In this document: positions 11,664 to 23,096 of the stretch, in pieces | How positions within the stretch are numbered: the stretch's first letter is position 1 | How the letters are laid out: each line of letters opens with the position of its first letter | Assembly: GCA_016169945.1 (NCBI GenBank) | Contig: JADLSH010000186.1 | Coordinates: 1,550,001-1,614,000, forward strand | Direction: 5' to 3' | From: Trachythela sp. YZ-2020 | Lineage: Eukaryota; Cnidaria; Anthozoa; Malacalcyonacea; Clavulariidae | Length of the DNA stretch: 64,000 nt | Notes under the pieces: model-generated | Told to the model about the DNA's origin: nothing | The model's input: only the letters and a program-made list of their open reading frames with translations | Databases searched by the model: none | Made by a program: the position numbers and the translations under genes

Positions 11664-12059
11664 TCATCCAATATTTTTTTATTATACGGCATAGCATTCT
11701 ATTTGATGCGGTATAGGCTTTTGCCGAAATCAGATTGGCTTCTATCCCTTAAATCCGACATCAAAATATCAAACCAAGGCACAACATTGTATCAAGATAT
11801 CAACATACACATGCAGCTTAGAATGCTACGTGGCAAAATTATATCATCTCCGATTAAATCGTCCCACTGAAATCACCAAATTAACAGGTATATACGAATT
11901 GTTGCCAAACAAAGAAACTTGCGGCTAAAATGTAATAATCCGCAAATTAACATCTTGAACCTAAGATATGAGTTTAAACAAGACAAGAATGAGTTTGTGA
12001 TATTTCGATTTTATATTGCAAAATCATCATCATAACTAAAGTTACAATATAAAACAATG

Positions 12060-12245
12060 TATAAGTACCCAACAATCTATAAACATGCGTTGGTGTCTCC
12101 TGTTGCTAAAGTCCAAAATCCAAGTGACATTGAAAATTACTTCCGTCAGATATCTGTCCTCCTCCGTCAGATATCTGTTGGCCAAGGTTCTTGAAAAACT
12201 ATAACTTCAACTCATTATCTCGGATTTGGAAGTAAAGAACAATCA
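12060..12245 (+). pseudogene. LINE reverse-transcriptase fragment with internal duplication
   Basis: Encodes a short RT stretch resembling SPVAKVQNPSDIENYFRQIS, the fingers region of CR1/L2-like RTs. The 15-bp segment ccgtcagatatctgt is duplicated inside it, shifting the frame. It precedes, and is probably separate from, the larger LINE remnant at 12248. Confidence 0.5.
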
Positions 12246-12247
12246 AC

Positions 12248-14620
12248 ATGTTTTCTGCGATAAGACCAACGGCTGATTGTAAGCAACTGAAACATTTTTT
12301 TAAGTCCCTACAGTTTGAACAACTTATTAAATGCCCAAGTCGGATAACTAAAGACTCTAAAACTATCATTGATTTAATAGCAACAAACAATTCCCATACT
12401 ATTAGTAAATTAATCTGGAGTTATATCTGCTGGTTTAAGCAATCATGAATTGATATATTGTGTTAGAAAGCTGAATTAGATGAGAGCACCACCGCAGATA
12501 CGATAAAAACATTTAGAAATTATGTAAATTACGATCATATACTAAAGTCTGCTCTGATTTAAAGAATGCGGTGGAGTCATTGTCAATTTCTGAGGAGGAT
12601 TGTGTTGACTGTTGATGTTAATGATATGTGGAATAAATTTGAACAGGGCTTTGTCTCCGTAGCTAATAACGAAGCATCTATAATTCAAAAACGCGTACGA
12701 GGGATCAATAATTGTCCATGGATGAATAATGATATAAAACGAGATATGCGACAACGAGATTATTTTCTTAAGAAAGCACATAAATCAAACGGCAACAAAA
12801 CCTGGGCAAACTATCGTTGCTTTACAAACCGTATTACGAGCAAGATTAAGAAATGTAAGGAGTCGTATAATAGAAGGGTTATACTGAAGAGAATAGTCAT
12901 GATAGTAAAGCATTTTGGAAAACTGTGAAGATTCTGCCCGGTGGGAGTACTAAAAAAATGCCGACCTGCATGAAAATCGGCAATAATGTTCTAATGATAG
13001 GATGCGTTTAATATATTTTTTTCTGGCGTTATAAGTCGACTCTTCTGCGATACGGAAAATTGTGTTATAAATACTGGTCGCAACCTGATATCTAGAGCAG
13101 CTACTATAGCACGCACTGCTATACCGCAGGAAATTCGCACTCCATTTCGTTTGAAGGAAGTAACTGCGAGTTCTGTACTGACACTGCTTCGCAGATTGAA
13201 GGTTGGGAAAGCTACTGGCCTGGATAACATACCAGCACGTTTGCTCAAGGACAGTGCAGTAATTATTGCAAAACATCTTGCCAAAATTATTAATGCCTCA
13301 CTACAACAAGGGAAGGTGCCAAGTGCTTGGAAATGTGCGCGAGTAATCCTGTTGCTTAAAAAAGAAAGTGCCTCGAACATGGATAATTACAGGCCGATCT
13401 CTGTTCTCCAGGTAATCTCAAAATTATTGGAACGGGAAGTTCATAAGCAATTGACCGAGTATTTGAGGGAACACAAATTTTTGAGCACATATCAATATGG
13501 ATTTAGGAAGTTACACTCGACTGAATTTGCGACTCTAGCATTTGCTGATACTATCAGACGCAATATTAATGGTCTTATGACGGGCGTAGTCTTTTTGGAC
13601 TTCAGGAAAGCTTTAATTTGACAGTGTCCATCATTCCTTAGCTTGTTATTGGAGAAACTGTACAATTTAGCGATATTGGACAGAGAACATGAGTGGTTTG
13701 CGAATTACCTTAATGGTAGGAAGAAAATTGTTGGTTACCAAGGAATGTTATCCGATCCGACGTCCCTTGGTGTGGGTGTTCCCCAAAGTTCGATTCTCGG
13801 CCCACTTTTGTTTGTTCTGCATGTAAACGACTTACCCAACGCCACACGTCACTGCGGTGTTTTAATGTATGCTGATGACAAGGTTTTGTTTTGTTCAGGG
13901 AGGGACGCGTCTACTATTGAGAATAATCTTAATAATGAAATCATTTCACTTGGGACATGGCTTCGAGACAACAGATTGTTTTTAAACACCGTAAAGACGG
14001 AAAGTATGCTAATTGGAACACACGCTAAAGTCTGTAGAGTTACTGATTTTAGTATCATGTAGAACGTAATTTTAATTAAGCGAGTGTAGCCTACCAATTT
14101 AAATATCTGGGAGTCACATTTGATGAATATTTGTCGTGGAATACGCACATTGGTGAATTAGTTTCAAAATCTAGTAAAAGATTGGGGATGCTGAGACGTA
14201 TGAGAGGCAATCTAACAGTGTATTCTGCTAATGCTGTGTATATATCTTTTATCCGTCCTATCGTGGAGTATTGTGACACGATGTGGAGTTGTTGTGGAGT
14301 TTGCAACAGCACGTTATTAGAGAAATTACAACGGCGTGCCGCAAGAATTATCACCAAAGAGGGAAGAGGCGACGACGCGATGGAGATGCTTAAATGACCA
14401 TTGTTAGAGTACAGGAGATGGAACCATACTCGTGAACTGGTGAAGAAATGTGTGGCAGGACATTCTCCACAGTATTTTAATAATTATTTTACATTTAATC
14501 ACCAGATGCATGACAGGGTCACTAGGCAAAGTGGTAAACTACACTTGCCAAGAGTGAGAACAGAAATGGCAAAGCATTCTTTTTACTATAATGGATATTT
14601 TTTACTTATGATTAGCTAAT
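12248..14620 (+). pseudogene. Non-LTR retrotransposon ORF2 (endonuclease end + RT), decayed
   Basis: Consecutive frames encode a LINE ORF2. First comes the end of the endonuclease (DSKTIIDLIATNNSH), then a linker (12566-12928) and the RT. The RT has KATGLDNIPARLLKD, NYRPISVL, YQYGFRKLHST, then FLDFRKA at 13610. After a frameshift come GVPQSSILGPLLF, the catalytic YADD at about 13869, KYLGVTF, and the thumb and C-terminal parts to 14620. Several frameshifts and stops (near 12900-13080, 13620, 14060, 14396) disable it. The family is CR1/Jockey-like by motif spacing. The 5' part of the endonuclease and ORF1 are missing. Minus-strand open frames across it are shadows. Confidence 0.85.
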
Positions 14621-14670
14621 CAGTGTGATAATTCATTTATTGTGCCAGTATCTATAGCAATGCAAATATT

Positions 14671-14887
14671 CTGGGGCCGGTTGTATAAAACTCTTAACTA
14701 CGTTTTAACTACCCATTTTCTAGTTAAATGGTAGTTAACTTTAACCACGTAGTTAAGTCGGTTGTATAAAAACCTAGTTAGCGTTAACTGCAGTTAAAAA
14801 GTAGTTAAAGTTAACTATGCTCAAGGGCATAGTTAACTTTATGTGCGTGAAATGGTTTTTAAACGGTTTAAAAACCATTTCACGCAC
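14671..14887. mobile_element. MITE-like element with nested repeats and a perfect 22-bp hairpin
   Basis: Begins ggggccggttgtataaaa, like the ends of the MITE at 21886-22126. It contains several gttaact/agttaac repeats and a second ggttgtataaaa at 14760. The right part is a perfect palindrome: arms 14843-14864 and 14866-14887 with a one-base centre. It is non-coding. Confidence 0.6.
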
Positions 14888-15185
14888 AGGAAAATTAGTA
14901 TAATGTGTTGAAATTACTTTGTCTTCACATCTGGAAATATATAGCGATTATTTTTATCCCCAAGCACGCCCGAAATGCGTGGCGAGGGTACTAATTCCGA
15001 CCGGCTATTTACACCCGAGCGTAGCGAAGTTCAAAGTACAAATGTAACCAAATGTAACGAAATGTGTGCAATCGACAGTATGGTACGTTAGACGCATGCG
15101 CAAATGTAATGTCATCTTGAAAAAATATTTTTTAAAAGTATTTCTACAAGATCATATTTTGTGTCTTGTGAAAAAATCACAGGAG

Positions 15186-15846
15186 GCCCAGGCTCTATTT
15201 GCCCGCGCCCGCCTGTGACTTCCTTATAACGAGGGAAGGAAGGAAACATTGACACCAAAATAGCCCAGACTTGGCATATGTTACACGAAACTATCCTCGA
15301 TTTTTCGCCTTTAAATGCATTTCTTTCGAGATTAATCGGTATCCCCTGCAAGAATGATACCGTACAACTCTCAAAACAACGATGCTTTAATCAAAAAGCT
15401 TAAATTCGCTCGCCTGGTTTGCTGTTAAAAAACCGGAAGTCGTTGAACAACTCAAAATACACTCAAACCTGATTGGACGACGAATATCAACAAAAATTTC
15501 AAATTTGTCCAATCAGGTTTGAGTGTATTTTGAGTTGTTCAACGACTTCCGGGTTTTTAACAGCAAACCAGGCACGCGGATATATTTTTGCCAAATTCTG
15601 TCATTCCCTCACGGATTTTAGAGCGAATTTAAGCTTTTTGATTAAAGCGTCGTTGTTTTGAGAGTTGTACGGTATCATTCTTGCAGGGGATATCGATTAA
15701 TCTCGAAAGAAATGCATTTAAAGGCGAAAAATCGAGGATAGTTTCGTGTAACATATGCCAAGTCTGGGCTATTTTGGTCTCAATGTTTCCTTCCTTCCCT
15801 CGTTATAAGGAAGTCACAGGCGGGCGCGGGCAAATAGAGCCTGGGC
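15186..15846. repeat. Long foldback palindrome, ~290-bp arms
   Basis: The left arm (15186-15478) and right arm (15507-15846) are almost perfect inverted copies around a 28-bp centre. The right arm has an extra ~46 bp (from about 15573) absent from the left. Outer ends are gcccaggctc and gagcctgggc. Both arms, read outward from the centre, contain the same open frame beginning MQGI(P/S)INLERNAFKGE and sharing about 55 residues. A transcript would fold into a long hairpin. It could be a foldback element or a recent inverted duplication of a gene start. Confidence 0.9.
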
Positions 15847-16224
15847 TTCATAAGTTTCCCGAAGAAACTAAAACGATTTAGACAAGAAAAGACGGCGACA
15901 TTGGGTTGCATTTGTGCGGACAAAACGAGCAAAATGGTCGCCAATGAGCAAAATGGCCATTCTACTGCAGGTAAAATACATCATGAAAATTATAAAAAAC
16001 ATACAGTGTTTGCAACCAATAACACTAAATTAACAGTGCTTATCCATATCATGCAATTACTGTTTTTCAGACACATAATTGCAGCTGTTCATTTCCACAA
16101 CAATCAGCTGCATCGTGAAGACAAATGGGGAAGCTACTGTGCAAAATGTCAAACTGAAGCCAGATAATGGTAAGAAAATCAGTTTAGGATCCACCAAGCA
16201 GCCCCTCTTAATTAAATACTAAAA

Positions 16225-16754
16225 ATGACTGCATTATGTCCACTAGATTATGTCGAAGAAATATTCAACACTTTTATTCATGGAAAGTTGAACAAGAAAT
16301 TAAAGGCAGCAAGAGAAGAGCTTGTGACCATGACATATGCTCACATGAACACCATGCTGGTAAAGCAACCAAGAAAGGAAGCAACAGAAATGTGGAGAAA
16401 GAGAAAGGCTATGGTTGTGCAAGAGGTCCTTCGGACAGTCGGACTATGCAAGGTACAGTATAGTATATTAGGAAATACTTGTAGTTGCATTAATCCATTG
16501 AACTGCAATATGCTTGGCCGATAATTTTGCTTATCAAAGGGAAAGTCTTGCTAATTAATGGGTTAATTGCAACATTTACATTGTGGACATATTTTCTGTT
16601 GTTTCATTTAACGAATTATATTTCTTGTATTTTAGTGACTGAGCCCCTTTCAACAATTGTTGCTCCAAAAAGAAAAAGACTTTGCAGATCATGCAAGAAT
16701 CCCATGAAAGGACACAAGAACATGAAGGACTGCTCAAAAAATATACAGGCATAG
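16225..16754 (+). CDS. Small two-exon gene with C-terminal CCHC zinc knuckle
   Basis: Exon 1 spans 16225-16452 (76 codons) and exon 2 spans 16644-16754 (36 codons plus stop). Exon 1 starts at an A-rich ATG context and encodes a lysine-rich helical segment. It ends at AAG before donor GTACAG. The acceptor chosen is gtgactgag before 16644, because the nearer ttttag would place a stop directly in frame. Exon 2 has a basic stretch (PKRKR), then CRSCKNPMKGHKNMKDC, a CX2CX6HX5C zinc knuckle, and ends seven residues later. The function is unknown. Such knuckles occur in transposon-encoded and RNA/DNA-binding proteins, and it lies near a MULE. An upstream exon around 16070-16170 is possible but not supported. 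Confidence 0.5.
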
Positions 16755-16881
16755 TTGAATATGCCTAAAGTTACATCAGGGACTGTAAATAAAGTGAGTG
16801 ATTGGAGAAAGTGAATGGTCTTTATAAAAACTAAATTCTCATAATTATATAGTCTCATAGCTGGGAAGCTATTTATTAGAG

Positions 16882-17214
16882 ATTAACCCATTAACTGACA
16901 GTACCCTACCATAGTCGAGTAAAAATGCCTGGTGTTAGAAAGAGTAAAATACTAAAGTAAGGTGCATCTGCACGCATTACCAGCTAATGTGTTAACAAGA
17001 GAATAATAATATTTAATAATTATACAGGAAGCCTAATCAGTGGTGGTAACAACTGTTATCAACAAGGCAAGGGTCCTGAGACATTGGTATATAGTTTTGT
17101 TAACACATTAACTGGCAGTACTCTACCAGTAACAAGTTAAATCGTTTGGCCTAGACAAAGTAAAATACTAAAGTAGGGTGCATCTGGGCACATTGCCAGC
17201 TAATGGTTTGTTAA
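16882..17214 (+). repeat. Two direct ~113-bp repeats
   Basis: Copy 1 is about 16882-16996 and copy 2 about 17101-17214. Both run from cattaactg.cagta.. through agtaaaatactaaagta.ggtgcatct to a ttaac-like end (gttaac, gttaa). They differ at roughly 20% of positions. The ~100 bp between them is unrelated. No coding function is seen. Confidence 0.75.
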
Positions 17215-17938
17215 TACAGTGATTTTGCTAAACAATTGAGGGACGAGGGAACTTTTATGCAGTGTGTATCTACAGATTAGATTCAACGATATTATTTTGA
17301 TCATAATTTTTTACTCAAATACGCCTTTTCGGTGTTCGCGGCGCCGTCTTGCCAAGTGGGCCAAACATAATAGAGCAACAATAGCATGACTCTAGGGACA
17401 AGCATTCCCATTGGGACGAGATAATGGTTTTACCATTGTGTTTGCCCCACTTAGAAAGATGGCATCGTGAACCCCGAAAAGGGGTATAGTCCCATAATGT
17501 TCCCAGTTCTTCCATGGATAGTTTGTTTTGTATTTATTCGTCATCCATTTCCTCATCTTCAAAACCAACAAAGCCTTCATTGTTGTCTTAACTTGCTTCT
17601 TAGTGCATGGTAGGCACATGCTGGAAGAGGGATTCTATTTTTACCTACACGGTCATACACAAGGTGTATAAACGGCCGATATGCCAGACTTCTCATGAAC
17701 CTATCAATGAAATTTTGACATCATCAATTTGAAGTTATGATATATGGTAGGACGAGTCTATTCTAAGTACCGATTAATTTATCATATAATTAATTGCAAA
17801 GACACAGCTAAACACATACAGTTGATGTTTATTAGTTGGCTTTCAGAAACCATTTTAACCAAGCGATAACAATCACAATAAAAAATACAAGGTTGAATAT
17901 TCTGAATTGAATTTAGCTTACGCCTCTGAACCAATTTG
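17215..17938. other. No supported gene
   Basis: Overlapping minus-strand open frames of 66-75 codons exist at 17315-17619, but neither shows a recognisable domain or good splice sites. The segment follows the end of the P2X7-like gene and may be its 3' flank. Confidence 0.4.
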
Positions 17939-18164
17939 CTAATAACTTTTTTTATCAATGGTTCTGTATTTTCCCGGTGCCAACCGCAATGACCGGCATA
18001 CCGTGTTAAATGCTGGATGTAATGTTATGCATTGTGGAGCAGTTTCCATATCTTGAAGTGCCCATTCATCTGATAAGGACTCTACGCATTTCTCCATGTC
18101 TTGACAACACAAACACTCGTTGGTATTTTGAAGCAAGGCTACAGAGCAATTTCCACAAGAGCAC
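17939..18164 (-). CDS. P2X7-like cysteine (ballast-type) domain protein, exon 2
   Basis: Terminal exon. It carries the cysteine signature CSCGNC, then ECLCC, then CITLHPAFNTVC. These match the zinc-binding intracellular C-terminal domain of P2X7 receptors, which also occurs in many stand-alone invertebrate proteins. No channel transmembrane part is present. The acceptor is cacattttag. The exon starts with the last base of a codon and completes the tryptophan split by exon 1 (25286-25482), giving LSNW-CSCGNC. The stop is at 17939-17941. This exon alone is intact, but the gene has a stop in exon 1. Confidence 0.8.
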
Positions 18165-18337
18165 CTAAAATGTGATAACAACTATAATAGCGATTTTATA
18201 CAATAACTTACGATCATTTGCAGGCGAATAGAGAACTGTTATTCGTGAAAAAATATCGAACTTATTAAAGGTAACGTTTATAAAAGGAGAAACATAATGT
18301 CGACGGAGGCAAACAACTCTTAAAATTCGGCTCGCGG

Positions 18338-18430
18338 CGCGGCGAATTTTTTTTCCGTAAGCAATCGAAAACATCCCAAGCAAACGAAAGGATCCCGCCT
18401 GCATACAATACGTCATCATGTCGAAGACCC
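18338..18430 (+). repeat. Left inverted repeat of a 6.85-kb element (MULE candidate end)
   Basis: This segment (ggcgaattttttt, gtaagcaatcgaaaacatcc, agcaaacgaaag, gcctgcat, aatacgtcat) is about 85% identical to the reverse complement of 25092-25190. The pair faces inward and encloses the transposase exons, as terminal inverted repeats of a Mutator-like element should. No target-site duplication could be recognised. Confidence 0.5.
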
Positions 18431-18576
18431 GGCCCAGTCGTGCACGCGCGCGTATTCCACTCGTGAAATTCACTCGTGTTCTCGTTGACGTCAGAAGACA
18501 CCGCGTGCAGAAGACCAGGGACAAGTAGAGAATTTTCTAGTTCGCTGGGGAGCATCCCAATGAGCGAGATGCAAAT

Positions 18577-18750
18577 ATGGCGCAAAAATTGCAAATTTAT
18601 TTCGAAACTTCATCTCGGAACTATCTACGATACTACGACAGTATGTCATCAGATCAAGTGTTTGGTATCGAGATAGAAAACCAAAACATTGAAGTAAGAA
18701 AGAGATCTAGATACAAGACCGGATACAACCTGTTCATGCAGGAAAATTCA
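18577..18750 (+). CDS. First exon of an HMG-like protein
   Basis: 58 codons starting MAQKLQIYFETSS and ending RSRYKTGYNLFMQENS, directly before a strong donor GTAAGTAAA (phase 0). The end resembles the first helix of an HMG box (basic residues then GYNLFMQEN). The following exons could not be found in the next 1.5 kb, so the product is incomplete here. It lies just inside the left inverted repeat on the strand opposite the transposase. It may be a second gene of the element or its remnant. Confidence 0.45.
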
Positions 18751-20070
18751 GTAAGTAAATTTGCATTATATTTATCCATAAAGTTGACATATAGAAGCAT
18801 ATGCTTGTCTGTTTTAAAATTTCAAATAACCATACTTTACTATCTTTATAAAATCATATTTGCGTTTTGTACTTAAAGCTCAACCGTATTCAACATCTTG
18901 AAAGCATGCGATGTTCAGTGAAATATTGTATCAATAGAAAGTCATAAAATAAATATATATTTAAAATATAAAGTACAAAGAACTCACTACCCCCCCCCCC
19001 CCCCCCTCTCTCCTACAAGCTGGCAGAGTCCCTGGAAATTTGACATTTTTCAAAGACATTTTTTAACTCCCTATAATTATAGTGGAGACCAAAAGCTGCT
19101 GGGAAATTCTTCATGGTTAAAGACTGGTTAGAGCCCTTAGTTGGCCAAATGAAATTGTCCTACCCAATGTCGCCATGCATATATATTATGCAATGCAGGG
19201 GTGAGGTTTTATGTGTCTTCTCTTGGAAAAAAGGTGTCCTTTGTTGCAAGTCTCAGACCAGTGAACATGCCAAATTTGAAAGTGCTGTGCTTGCCTACTC
19301 ATATTTGAAAGTGTGAAGTCTGCAAGCATGTGTATGCTTGCAACCAGACTGAAGGCAGTACTTTGCATTGTGTGTGCCTAAAGCCTATATTGCATGTGAG
19401 CCAGCCCCAATCCAAACCGTCCTATTTTACATGAAGTAAGTTGCAGCCTGAAATTCTGGTTATATAATCTTGTTTTACTTGATTGGAGTCGAGATCAAAG
19501 AGAAATATATTTGTGCACATAATATAACGATATTACTGAAATTCTCACCTCTTTTTCTACACTACATATTGTGCGGTAGGTTATGTTGTTATGACAGATG
19601 GCCAGCCATTGTCTAAGCTGTTGAATATACTAATTAGGTTCAACATAAAAGTCTAATTTTTGTACATATTGGTGAAATTAAATTATTTGATAAAAGACCA
19701 TATATTCTTGTGTTAGGTTAACACATTATCTTTCTTATAAAGAGAAATGCCAATGACCTTCCAGCAACTGGGGAAACAACACTGGCAACCAATGCAAAGT
19801 TGGTAGCTAGCAGCAGCATGGAGGAATATTGATAGTCTTGATAAGGTACTTTCTCCGGAAAATAGTAGCATAAATATAATCAGCGGCAGACACCAGGGTG
19901 GTGCTGCCCAGGAATGAGAGAATGAAAACTCATTGTGGGCCCCTGGCATTATGGGCCCCCGGCATTATTAAAATTATATATTGAACAGAAAGATAGATCA
20001 GAGTGGTTAACTAGTGGCAAGTTTGATCAGTTATAAACCCTCCCCAAGACGAGTTTATTCAACTCTCATG
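18751..20070. other. Non-coding interior, includes a C17 homopolymer
   Basis: AT-rich sequence with a run of about 17 C at 18990-19006 followed by tctctcc. Near 19815-19960 there are short duplications (gggcccctggcattat / gggcccccggcattat). No coding exon is recognised. Confidence 0.5.
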
Positions 20071-20390
20071 CCCTGGTCAAACGAAAACAAGATTTGCATG
20101 AGAGTCACGACAGAAATAATTTAGCGCGCGCGTTCCTTCTTAGCTTTTCTTGTTATAGACAGTCATAACGTGTTATTTTGCTAAGCTTATTCTTATAGAA
20201 AATGAAAAACACTAATCTGACTATAGTTGTTTGAAATTCTGATCAACTCTCATGACCGATCAAACGAGCAAAACTCTCATCAACTCTCATCTTGAACCAG
20301 CTCAAAGTTGATGCGACTTGATGAGAGTTGGTGGTCAAACGCAACCGAGAGTTGCAACTCTCATCGACTCTCATCCTCGTTTGACTGGGG
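20071..20390. mobile_element. MITE with caactctcat repeats
   Basis: Ends ccctggtcaaacga and tcgtttgactgggg are inverted copies. The 320-bp interior carries many (c)aactctcat and atgagagtt repeats in both orientations. It is non-coding and lies inside the MULE region downstream of the transposase frame. Confidence 0.7.
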
Positions 20391-20434
20391 CTATACACAC
20401 AGTACGGATTAAAGTATTCAACATTTATCTTTGC

Positions 20435-21707
20435 CTAACAATTCTCTACGGCCGCTTTTAGTAACAGAGGCCATAGATCTGCCTGCTTTCTTTGCAACTG
20501 GTTCATTGTTGGACACATTCTTAGCAAAACTGTGCAGCCTTTTACCTTGAATCTGTGTTTTGTTTCGAATTGAACTCCTGAATGTTTGACAGTTCCCTTT
20601 GCTTTGCTTTTGTCTTTATCCATTTACAGTCTTCCATCTCTTCACTGCCTCTGGCTGAACTTTAATCTTGTTTCGTTTGGCTTTTCTAATCCCTTTTGAA
20701 ACCTTCAATGAATAACTAGCTCTGTCACTGCCAAAGCAATGAAGAGCGCTGGCAAGTCTCTGGTTCGACATGCCGTACACGCGTTCGGAAAATTTTAGAG
20801 CTCCAGAGACAAGGTTTGGATCTGTGTCTAATTTTCCCTTTATTATTGTGAAAGCATCATTCAGTGCTTCCTCAGCTTTACACCTCTTTGATTGAGACAC
20901 GGTGGAGTCAATCTCAAGTTCTGGCCCTTCAGGCCCTTTTACTTCAGGCCCTTAAATCTCCTACTGTAAATACCATCAAAAGAACCATCTGCAATTGAGA
21001 GCAACTTTGCCTTGTAATGTGCTTCCAGATTAGTTGTTAACTTGTCCACAAGCCCAAGCACATTGTACTCCTTTACTCGATTGAGAATTTCATCCTTGAT
21101 TACAAGGAATTGTGCTTCGACATAGTTGTTGGTGTTGTTACCTCTTAGAAGAAGATTACTTCGGTAGGCTAATGCCCACGATCCTCTAATATCAAGAACA
21201 TTTTCAAGGTACTCGGCCGCATTAGGGTAACTATCAAGAAGACTGTCATGTAACAGTTCATCCATTTTCTCTGATACATCTTCTTCAGTCGAAGCGTAAA
21301 CAATGGCTTTCATTAACGCAAGAATTTCTGGTCGATGATCCATATGAATGCCATTTTTCTTCTCATGCAACCACCTCCATATTTGCTGCATGAGGTGAAA
21401 AATGCACAAGAGAAGACGACTGTCCAGCCACACTATTTTCAGAGCATCCCTCAATTCTGAGCAGTTGTCTGTCATAATGACCATAGGGCCAAGATCTTTG
21501 CGGCCACAGAATGCACCTTCACCCATGCAGTTTTTTCAGGAAAGTGAAACCTTGAACGAGGGTTGATATTCTTTCATCGCTTACAATTAAAATCCCAAGT
21601 GGTAGAGCACCAGCAACAGAATGTGTGCAAACAAGAAAGACTCGCAAATTGAGCTCTTCCATGTTGGAGGACGAATCAACAAAAATAAGCTCAGATGACT
21701 GCTTAAT
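20435..21707 (-). pseudogene. MULE transposase, exon with DDE catalytic core
   Basis: Second recognised exon of a Mutator-like transposase, which would bind element ends and catalyse cut-and-paste transfer in the nucleus. The acceptor (ttttttgtag) is at 21707. In order: ELIFVDSSSNMEELN with the first catalytic Asp; after a frameshift near 21526, VIMTDNCSELRDALK with the second Asp; LLLCIFHLMQQIWRWL; and NNTNNYVEAQFLVIKDEIL with the probable catalytic Glu. A stop near 20938 and a frameshift near 20620 break the C-terminal part, which continues with AEEALNDAFTIIKGKL. It is therefore non-functional. Confidence 0.8.
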
Positions 21708-21885
21708 CTACAAAAAAGAAAGGATAAGTTTGCCAAGCACTCAAATTCCAACATTTGGGTGGGCAAGGGGTACTTTACATTCTATTCTAGCTGATGCCAG
21801 ACAAAATTATTCATGCATGTGAATTGTGAAAAGCCCTGACAAACACTCACTCAATTAATGGAGTAAAAGCAAATGGTAAAAACAA

Positions 21886-22126
21886 GGGGCTGGTTGTTCA
21901 AAGATCGATTAGCGCTAACCCGGGATTAAATTTTAATCCACGCGTTTTGCGTTATGTATTTCTGCATGGCCGTTCGTTTCAAAAGTTTAGTAAATAGAAC
22001 TTCTATTGATCCAGAAAATATTTCTGGAAAACGTATTCAACTTTATAGACAAGCTCTTGGGAAGTTTGATTTGAAGATTTTCGTTACTCCAGGGTTAGGC
22101 TAACCAGCTTTTGAACAACCGGCCCC
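21886..22126. mobile_element. MITE with ~35-bp TIRs (ggggc.ggttgttcaaa)
   Basis: The ends ggggctggttgttcaaa and its imperfect reverse complement ttttgaacaaccggcccc extend into matching gctaaccc segments. It is 241 bp, non-coding, and sits within the MULE intron. The same terminal motif begins the element at 14671. Confidence 0.8.
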
Positions 22127-22629
22127 AGGTGTCAGGATGAGTGGAACAAGATATATTTCCAAACTGTAAAATTTCCTTATTTAAACTGCTATTTGCACTG
22201 CAGGAAATACTTCCTACACACAGCAGTATTATTTCAGATATGAATTATATATATATTTACTTCAAAGAAACTAAAGCATTTAGAAATCTGTGGAGGTTCT
22301 TTTGCAGTTTGGAGATTGTCAAGGATACGATTTGGGTTTGGGTCTCCTGGTGCTGCATAAACTAAATTAATGCAACATTCCCCTCTCCCTTCTGATATGA
22401 AAATATGCGCCATTCATCCCATTATTGGTGGTAATGATACCCGTCGGAAGCAAGAAAAGCGTCTCATTTTTAAACTTGGCACCATTCAGCCTGATGGTAT
22501 CAATGAGCGCCTCTCCTTCATCTAGCTCATTCTTTTCTCTTAAATACTTCTTATATACTTTCCTCTATATCCCCTCTTCCCTTCCCTTGTACGACATTTA
22601 TAGCGCTTTGATAAGTGTAACGCCTGTGC

Positions 22630-22783
22630 GCAGGCCTTCGACCCTATAATCGGGTCGAAGCCTGCACGCGGTCTATATCTTTAGATATTAATTCTATTTT
22701 GTTATGATTGTTATGACTACTTTATTTTCATTGTTTAATATTTTGTTCACGTGACAGCTTTTATAGCGTTGCTATAAAAGCTG
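22630..22783. repeat. Two short hairpins upstream of the ribozyme-like motif
   Basis: 22630-22665 folds as gcaggccttcgaccc against gggtcgaagcctgc (one bulge). 22755-22783 is a perfect 13-bp hairpin (cagcttttatagc / gctataaaagctg). Together with the hammerhead-like core 30 bp further on they may belong to one retroelement terminal repeat. Confidence 0.65.
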
Positions 22784-22804
22784 ATGTAATGTGTTTATCT
22801 GTCT

Positions 22805-22853
22805 ACTAATTTCTCCTGACGAAGGGCTTTAGCTCGAAACGTCGAGATTTTGT
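22805..22853 (+). ncRNA. Hammerhead-ribozyme-like motif (Penelope/retrozyme type)
   Basis: Contains CTGACGA (22816-22822), a short stem II (gggc-ttta-gctc, 22824-22835), GAAAC (22836-22840) and GTC (22841-22843). These are the conserved hammerhead core in type I order. Helix I can form between ctc before the core and gag after GTC, with an internal loop and a few more pairs outside. Helix III is only AC/GU, as in the minimal hammerheads known from Penelope-like elements, which are thought to work as dimers. One extra A (22823) precedes stem II, which weakens the match. Cleavage would follow the C at 22843. Confidence 0.55.
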
Positions 22854-23096
22854 TTATATCTTTTAGGCACACGCGAAACAACCCTCAATTTGTTCTTGGT
22901 AAAGATAAAATGTTTTTATCTCAGGGCTATTGCAAAACAACCATTCGCAAAATGTAAATAGTATATACTTTATAGCGAATGTCTAAGAAATTTCAACTCC
23001 ACTGGGTATACTGTACAGTACAATGAATGAAGACAAAATTCCACATCTATTCTCCTCAGGACTACAGTACTAGTTTGATTAACTAGTATTTCTTAC

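Noticed and set aside
17315..17619. Two overlapping minus-strand frames as a gene
   Set aside because: Different frames, no domain, and no matching splice sites.
18165..18524. 119-codon minus-strand frame
   Set aside because: Runs through the P2X7-like intron and the inverted repeat; no protein-like motifs.
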